NCBI GenBank assembly: GCA_019245115.1
Contig: JAFARZ010000359.1
Coordinates: 1 to 51,525, forward strand
DNA from: Streptosporangiaceae bacterium
Lineage (GTDB): Bacteria; Actinomycetota; Actinomycetes; Streptosporangiales; Streptosporangiaceae
Reading direction: 5' to 3'
DNA length: 51,525 bases
Below, one piece after another: positions 47,359 to 51,525 of this stretch (position 1 is the first letter of the stretch; every line of letters begins with the position of its first letter). The position numbers were made by a program, and so were the translations under genes. The notes under the pieces are model-generated. The model saw only the letters and a program-made list of their open reading frames with translations. It was not told where the DNA came from and ran no database searches.

Positions 47359-48960
47359 GTGAGGCAGCCGGCCCGCAAGCCGAAAACCACCGCACGGGGC
47401 ACCCGCAGCACGGGGCCGCGCCGATTCGCGCGGCGCCTGCGCCGCCGTGCCCGTGCGGCCCGTGGCAGGCTCGGCGCCGGTTCCGCGGCCGGACAGTTCG
47501 GCCCGCTCCGGATCGGACCGCTGCGGATCGGCCCTGTCCGGCTCGGCACCGCTCGCAAGTCGCCCTGGCTGCGCCGCGCGGCGCTGGCCGCGGCCCTGCT
47601 GTGCGTCGCGTTCCTGCCCTACCCGACCACGGCGGGGCAGGTCGTCGCGTCGCCCGCCACCTGCCGGAACGGATGCCACGCCGAGCAGAACATGCAACGC
47701 TGGAGCATCGCGCTGCCCGGATCCTGGAACGTGCTGCCCGGCCTCAGCGGCACGGTGCCCGCCAGCGGCCTCGCCTACGCCGCCGCGGGCCACGGCATCG
47801 TTGCGCTGGGTTCCGGCATGACCGTGTACATCTATGCCGAGAACAGCGGCAGATCACTGTGGCAGGACACGCTGTCCGGCTTCCCGGCCAACGCGGAGAT
47901 TGTCTCCGTGCGAGTGTGGCCGGGTGAGGTGACCGTCGGCGTCTCCTCGTCCGGACACCGGACGGAAGTCATCCTGTCCGACGCCACCAGGTCCGAGACC
48001 GGCGAATTTTCCTCGGACCTGTACGGCGGCGCGGTGGCGGGCAGCGCGAAGTACACGGTGATCGTCGGCACCACCGCTGTGATCAGCTACGACAACGCGA
48101 CCGGGCATGTACTCTGGCAGCGCACCACCGGCCCGCTGACCCAGCGATGGCAGTCCGACGGCCGGTATCTGTACGTTTCCGAATCGGCCGCCGGTTACCT
48201 CGGATCCTCGCCGGTCACGGCGCTTCGCCGGATCGACACGGTGACGGGCGTAGAACAGCAGGTCGTGGCCACTGAACCGCTCGGCAGCCCCACGCTCTAC
48301 GGCACCAGCCCGTTCACCGGCACGCTGACCGCGGCGTTCGGCGGCGTGGTCCTGTTCTCCTCGGCCAGCGGAGTGACCGCGTACAGCGGCGAAACAGGTG
48401 CCGTACTGTGGTCCATGCCCGGCGTGGTGCCCGCGGGCGCCGATCCGCGGCAGGGCAGGTTCTACCTGGCCAGGGGCTCCGAACTGGTTGCGGTGAGCCC
48501 GCAGAACGGCCGCATCCGTGCGGTCATCCCGGCGGCCGGCCTGTACTCCGTCCGGGACGGGATCGCGCTCGGGCTCGACCAGGGCGCCAACGGCGATGCC
48601 TGGGGCTATTACGTCGCCGGACAGCGGATCACCATGACCGCTCCCGGGCTCGGCTGGCCGCACTATTTCGCCGACCTGTCGGGAATCGGCGGGAGCGCCG
48701 ACCCGGGCAGCGACCTGGTGGTGATCGCGGCGTGCGGCCAGGCTGGGCCCGCCATCACGCCCAGCCCGTCAGCCCCTGCCACCTCGTCAGACACGGCCAG
48801 CCCGTCGGACACGGCCAGCCCGTCAGACACATCAGCCTCAGCTAGTCCCACGCCGCCTGGCTCATCCGCCTCCGCCAGCTCGTCGGCGTCGCCGAGCCCC
48901 AGCCCTTCGCCGGCCATCCAGCCGTGCCAGAAACCAGAGCTGGTCGCGCTCAGCCTCTGA
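47359..48960 (+). CDS. exported PQQ-type beta-propeller protein
   Basis: 533 residues. The start is Arg-rich with a short repeat (GPLRIGPLRIGPVRLG) before a hydrophobic segment (RAALAAALLCVAFLPY), so it is likely anchored or secreted. The central part has PQQ/WD-like beta repeats such as TAVISYDNATGHVLWQRTTG and GVTAYSGETGAVLWSMPG. A Ser/Ala/Pro-rich tail with SDTASP repeats ends before a short CQKPELVALSL terminus. No catalytic residues for PQQ enzymes are evident, so it may be a binding or structural protein. GTG 47359 follows possible -10-like TACGGT at 7 bases, so transcription may be leaderless. Preceding genes are unrelated. Confidence 0.75.
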   Translation: MRQPARKPKTTARGTRSTGPRRFARRLRRRARAARGRLGAGSAAGQFGPLRIGPLRIGPVRLGTARKSPWLRRAALAAALLCVAFLPYPTTAGQVVASPATCRNGCHAEQNMQRWSIALPGSWNVLPGLSGTVPASGLAYAAAGHGIVALGSGMTVYIYAENSGRSLWQDTLSGFPANAEIVSVRVWPGEVTVGVSSSGHRTEVILSDATRSETGEFSSDLYGGAVAGSAKYTVIVGTTAVISYDNATGHVLWQRTTGPLTQRWQSDGRYLYVSESAAGYLGSSPVTALRRIDTVTGVEQQVVATEPLGSPTLYGTSPFTGTLTAAFGGVVLFSSASGVTAYSGETGAVLWSMPGVVPAGADPRQGRFYLARGSELVAVSPQNGRIRAVIPAAGLYSVRDGIALGLDQGANGDAWGYYVAGQRITMTAPGLGWPHYFADLSGIGGSADPGSDLVVIAACGQAGPAITPSPSAPATSSDTASPSDTASPSDTSASASPTPPGSSASASSSASPSPSPSPAIQPCQKPELVALSL

Positions 48961-49001
48961 GCCCACCTGTACGCTGAGCGCAGGGGAAGGAGTGAAAGGC
49001 C

Positions 49002-50252
49002 ATTAACACGAACGGCATTCGCGTCCTCGTCTGCGGCGCTGGTTTCGGTGGCATGGCTGCCGTCGCGGGACTCAAGCGCTCGGCAGCCCGCATCACCTTC
49101 CTCGACGCGAACCTGTACAGCACGTTCCAGCCGCTCCTGTACCAGGTGGCCACGGCCGGGCTCAATCCCGGCGATGTGTCGCATCCGGTCGGCTCCTTCG
49201 CCCGGCGGTGGCGGGCCACCTACCGGCGAGGGGAACTCGTCAGCATCGACAGCGCGGGCCAGCGGGTCAAGCTGGCCGACGGACGCGAGTTCGGTTATGA
49301 CTACCTGATCATCGGCACCGGCATGACCGCGTCGTTCTACGGCATCAAGGGCGCCGCCGAGAACACGGTCGGGCTGTACACCCGCAAGGACGCGATCGTG
49401 CTCCGCGATCACTTCATGGCCGGTCTCGAGCGGCTGAGCGAAGGCGAGCGGGACTTCAACATCACCGTGGTCGGCGGGGGCGCGACCGGGGTCGAGCTGG
49501 CCGGCGCGCTGTCCGAGCTTCGCGACGTGGTCCTCCGCTCGACGTTTCCCGACGTCGACCGCAGTCGCCTGCACGTGCGGCTGGTGGAGATGGCGCCGTC
49601 GCTGCTCACCCCGTATCCCGAGCGGCTGCGCGACTACACGCTGAAGCAGCTGCGCCATCGCGGGGTCGACGTCCAGCTGAACACCCGGATCGATGAAGTC
49701 GCCCCGGACCAGGTCATCCTTGGCTCCGGCGCGGAGCCCATACCCAGCGACCTGACCGTGTGGGCCGCCGGTGTCGCCGCACCGCCGGCGGTGGCCGGCT
49801 GGGGGCTTCCGCAGGGCAAGAACGGGCGCATCATCGTCGGAAAGGACCTGCGCGTCCAGGGCCAGGACCGGATCTTCGCCGTCGGCGACATCGCGATCAA
49901 CCCGGACGACCCCATCCCGCAGACCGCCCAGCCCGCCATCCAGATGGGCAAGCATGCCGCGAAGCAGATACTCCGGCTGGCGCGCGGTGAGGCCACCGAG
50001 CCCTTCAAGTATCACGACAAGGGCGACATGGCCACCATCGGGCGCAGAGCCGCGGTGGTCCGGCTCCACGGTGGCCTGCAGCTGCGCGGCACCCTCGCCT
50101 GGCTGGCCTGGCTCGGCCTGCACCTGTTCTACCTGCTGGGGTTCCGTAACCGGGTCACCACGCTGATCAACCTGTCCTGGCGCTACCTGGCCTGGGGGCA
50201 CGGCGGGGTGGTGATCGTGGGCGACGAACCCCCGGAGCCGGGCAAGCAGTAG
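49002..50252 (+). CDS. ndh: type II NADH dehydrogenase (NDH-2), probable ATT start
   Basis: 416 residues if translation begins at ATT 49002. The N-terminal FAD motif is TNGIRVLVCGAGFGGMAAV, cut in half if the ATG at 49053 is used, which would remove the whole glycine-rich loop. No ATG, GTG, TTG or CTG occurs between the in-frame stop at 48993 and 49053, and AAGGAG is placed 9 bases upstream of ATT 49002. The second dinucleotide motif is TVVGGGATGVELAGALSE, and the FAD-Asp region is GQDRIFAVGDIA. The C-terminal helix region (TLAWLAWLGLHLFYLLGF) is a membrane-association segment typical of NDH-2, which passes electrons from NADH to quinone without pumping protons. Next gene follows 10 bases later. 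Confidence 0.87.
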   Translation: MNTNGIRVLVCGAGFGGMAAVAGLKRSAARITFLDANLYSTFQPLLYQVATAGLNPGDVSHPVGSFARRWRATYRRGELVSIDSAGQRVKLADGREFGYDYLIIGTGMTASFYGIKGAAENTVGLYTRKDAIVLRDHFMAGLERLSEGERDFNITVVGGGATGVELAGALSELRDVVLRSTFPDVDRSRLHVRLVEMAPSLLTPYPERLRDYTLKQLRHRGVDVQLNTRIDEVAPDQVILGSGAEPIPSDLTVWAAGVAAPPAVAGWGLPQGKNGRIIVGKDLRVQGQDRIFAVGDIAINPDDPIPQTAQPAIQMGKHAAKQILRLARGEATEPFKYHDKGDMATIGRRAAVVRLHGGLQLRGTLAWLAWLGLHLFYLLGFRNRVTTLINLSWRYLAWGHGGVVIVGDEPPEPGKQ

Positions 50253-50262
50253 GCTGGGCACC

Positions 50263-51426
50263 ATGCTTCTACGTCGCGTAGTAGTCGCGCTCGCGGCGGT
50301 CGGCCTGCTGGCGGGCTGCGCCAGCAGCGCTTCGACAGGCGGCAGCGGTTCTGGCTCCTCGGCGGCCGCGATGAGCAACCCGAACCTGGACACGGGCACG
50401 TCGCTGGGCGGAGCCCCCGCGCCGGAAATCCGGCTGACCAATCAGTTCGGGCAATCCACGTCGCTCAGCCAGTTGCACGGCAAAGTCGTTCTGCTTGGGT
50501 TTGAAGATTCTGAATGCACGACGGTCTGCCCGCTCACCACCCAGAGCATGGTGTGGGCCAAGCAGCTTCTCGGTCCCGCGGGAGACCAGGTGGCGCTGCT
50601 CGGCGTGGACGCGAACCCGGACGCGACCAAGACCTCGGATGTGCTGTCGTACTCGCGGACCCACGGGATGCTCAACGAGTGGAACTTCCTGACCGGGTCG
50701 CTGCCGCAGCTCAAGGCGGTGTGGAGCGCGTATCACATCGCGGTGCAGGTCGAGCGGGGGCAGATCGATCACACCCCCGCGCTGTTCGTCATCGACCAGC
50801 GCGGGCGGGAGCAGCGGCTGTACCTGACCCAGATGGCGTATTCGAGCGTGTCGCAGTCGGCCGAGGTGCTGGCCGATGAGGTATCGTCGCTGCTGCCCGG
50901 GCATCCGAAGGTGGGCAGTTCTCAGTCGCTCGCGTCAATCGCGGGGCAGGGGCCGGGGACGTCCGTGACGTTGCCGTCGGCTCTGCCGGGTTCGGCGGCT
51001 GCTGGTTCCGGAGCCGTCGCGCTGGGACCGGGTAAGCCGCGCCTGGTGATGTTCTTCGCCACCTGGCTTTCCGAGACGTCCGATCTGCGTTCGGAGCTTG
51101 AGCTGGGCAACGCCTACGCGGCATGGGCGGCCCGGAACGGCCAGCCCGGACTGACCGGCGTCGACGAGACGGTCGTCGAACCATCGGCTTCCTACGTGCG
51201 CGCTTATGTTGGTGCCCTCGGGCTGCGGTACCCGGTCGGGCTGGACACCACCGGCCGTGTCGCCGACGGCTACGGCGTCCAGGACCAGCCGTGGTTCACC
51301 CTGGTGTCCGCCGCCGGCAAGGTCCTGTGGACCCACGACGGCTGGCTCTCCCTACCAGCCCTGCAAACCGCCATCCAGCACCCCCCTCATCCTCCTGATC
51401 CCACCCGCACCCCTGCGCCTCCTTGA
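50263..51426 (+). CDS. Sco1/SenC-like lipoprotein with a second thioredoxin-like domain
   Basis: 387 residues. A lipobox-like LLAGC ends at Cys19, so it is a predicted lipoprotein. The first domain (about 48-215) is Sco1-like, with the copper-binding pair in ECTTVCPLT (Cys85, Cys89) and a conserved His in QIDHTPALFVID. Sco1 proteins deliver copper to cytochrome oxidase or act in thiol redox control. The second domain (about 255-370) resembles a TlpA/thioredoxin fold (RLVMFFATWLSETSDLRSEL) but the expected CxxC is absent. Start ATG 50263 is 10 bases after the NDH-2 stop, so they are probably co-transcribed, tying it to respiration. Confidence 0.83.
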   Translation: MLLRRVVVALAAVGLLAGCASSASTGGSGSGSSAAAMSNPNLDTGTSLGGAPAPEIRLTNQFGQSTSLSQLHGKVVLLGFEDSECTTVCPLTTQSMVWAKQLLGPAGDQVALLGVDANPDATKTSDVLSYSRTHGMLNEWNFLTGSLPQLKAVWSAYHIAVQVERGQIDHTPALFVIDQRGREQRLYLTQMAYSSVSQSAEVLADEVSSLLPGHPKVGSSQSLASIAGQGPGTSVTLPSALPGSAAAGSGAVALGPGKPRLVMFFATWLSETSDLRSELELGNAYAAWAARNGQPGLTGVDETVVEPSASYVRAYVGALGLRYPVGLDTTGRVADGYGVQDQPWFTLVSAAGKVLWTHDGWLSLPALQTAIQHPPHPPDPTRTPAPP

Positions 51427-51460
51427 CCAGGAAGCCGCTGGCCCCGGCGAACACCCCGTC

Positions 51461-51525
51461 CGTGCCCCCGCGCCCCCGCACCCCCGCACCCCCGTGCCCC
51501 CGCACCCCCGCACCCCCGTGCCCCC
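51461..51525. repeat. 8-bp tandem repeat with a 24-bp higher-order pattern
   Basis: Units CG[T/C][G/A]CCCC occur eight times to the window edge: CGTG, CGCG, CGCA, CGCA, CGTG, CGCA, CGCA, CGTG starts. From the fifth unit onward they form a 24-bp pattern of one CGTG and two CGCA units. It follows the Sco1-like gene stop by 35 bases and continues beyond the window. Confidence 0.75.

Noticed and set aside
48993..49056. Frameshift explaining the missing NDH-2 start
   Set aside because: The frame is open from the stop at 48993 and an in-frame ATT has an ideal ribosome site; no compensating frame with a normal start is visible. Sequencing error remains possible.

Overview
The window is high-GC DNA with frequent GTG starts, purine-rich Shine-Dalgarno sites and many 1-4 base ATGA/GTGA gene overlaps. 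Its content points to a filamentous actinobacterium (Streptosporangiales/Streptomyces-like): a HrdB-type principal sigma factor beside a DUF7455 gene and topoisomerase IV subunits, an Scr1-like XRE/DUF5753 regulator, a GOLPH3-like GPP34 protein, an F420-type LLM enzyme, and several STAS/RsbW/SpoIIE partner-switching proteins. No rRNA, tRNA or CRISPR array is visible.

Layout. (1) 0.4-13.6 kb is a conserved core: an uncharacterised protein with a Gly-Ser linker, a PAS-PAS-GAF-SpoIIE phosphatase, principal sigma factor sigA/hrdB, a DUF7455 zinc-ribbon-like protein, parE, a secreted SIMPL protein, a vapBC pair and parC. (2) 13.6-17.4 kb is a scarred accessory junction: a degenerate IS701-like protein, about 0.8 kb of gene-poor DNA with a 24-bp perfect palindrome and a 4 x 20-bp tandem array, and a LuxR-LAL-type ATPase that has lost its DNA-binding end. 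(3) 33.2 down to 17.2 kb, all on the minus strand, is a tightly packed run of 14 genes that looks like one operon. In transcription order it encodes an alpha/beta hydrolase, two small Nif11-like proteins, two GMC oxidoreductases, a double EthD protein, an LLM oxidoreductase, a DJ-1/PfpI protein, a ThDP-dependent lyase, a DJ-1/PfpI-AGE epimerase fusion, a STAS protein, a GlgX-like debranching enzyme, a second STAS protein and an RsbW-receiver-SpoIIE fusion. (4) 33.4-39.3 kb holds two SDRs, two MFS exporters and a SnoaL-like protein. (5) 39.3-42.3 kb holds a PfkB kinase, a CobU-like protein, YjbQ and a DUF1918 protein. (6) 42.5-51.4 kb holds a small Cys-rich protein with an XRE/DUF5753 regulator, GPP34, an amino-acid permease coupled to a GNAT, a PEBP-family protein, a PQQ-type beta-propeller protein, a type II NADH dehydrogenase with an apparent ATT start, and a Sco1-like lipoprotein.

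The best candidate for an undescribed system is region 3. Two Nif11-like proteins sharing a C-terminal LW-x2-MWG motif are translationally coupled to a set of redox and C-C-bond enzymes, and the same run ends in a sigma-factor partner-switching module. No standard RiPP-modifying enzyme is present, so the Nif11-like proteins may be scaffolds or enzyme subunits rather than precursor peptides. The substrate is unknown and I do not assign one.

Short in-frame tandem repeats recur across the window: a GS linker, three repeat tracts in one PAS phosphatase, and repeats in the propeller protein. Several intergenic regions carry tandem or inverted repeats that could be operators or mobile-repeat remnants. 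All functional calls rest on reading protein motifs by eye; no database search was run.
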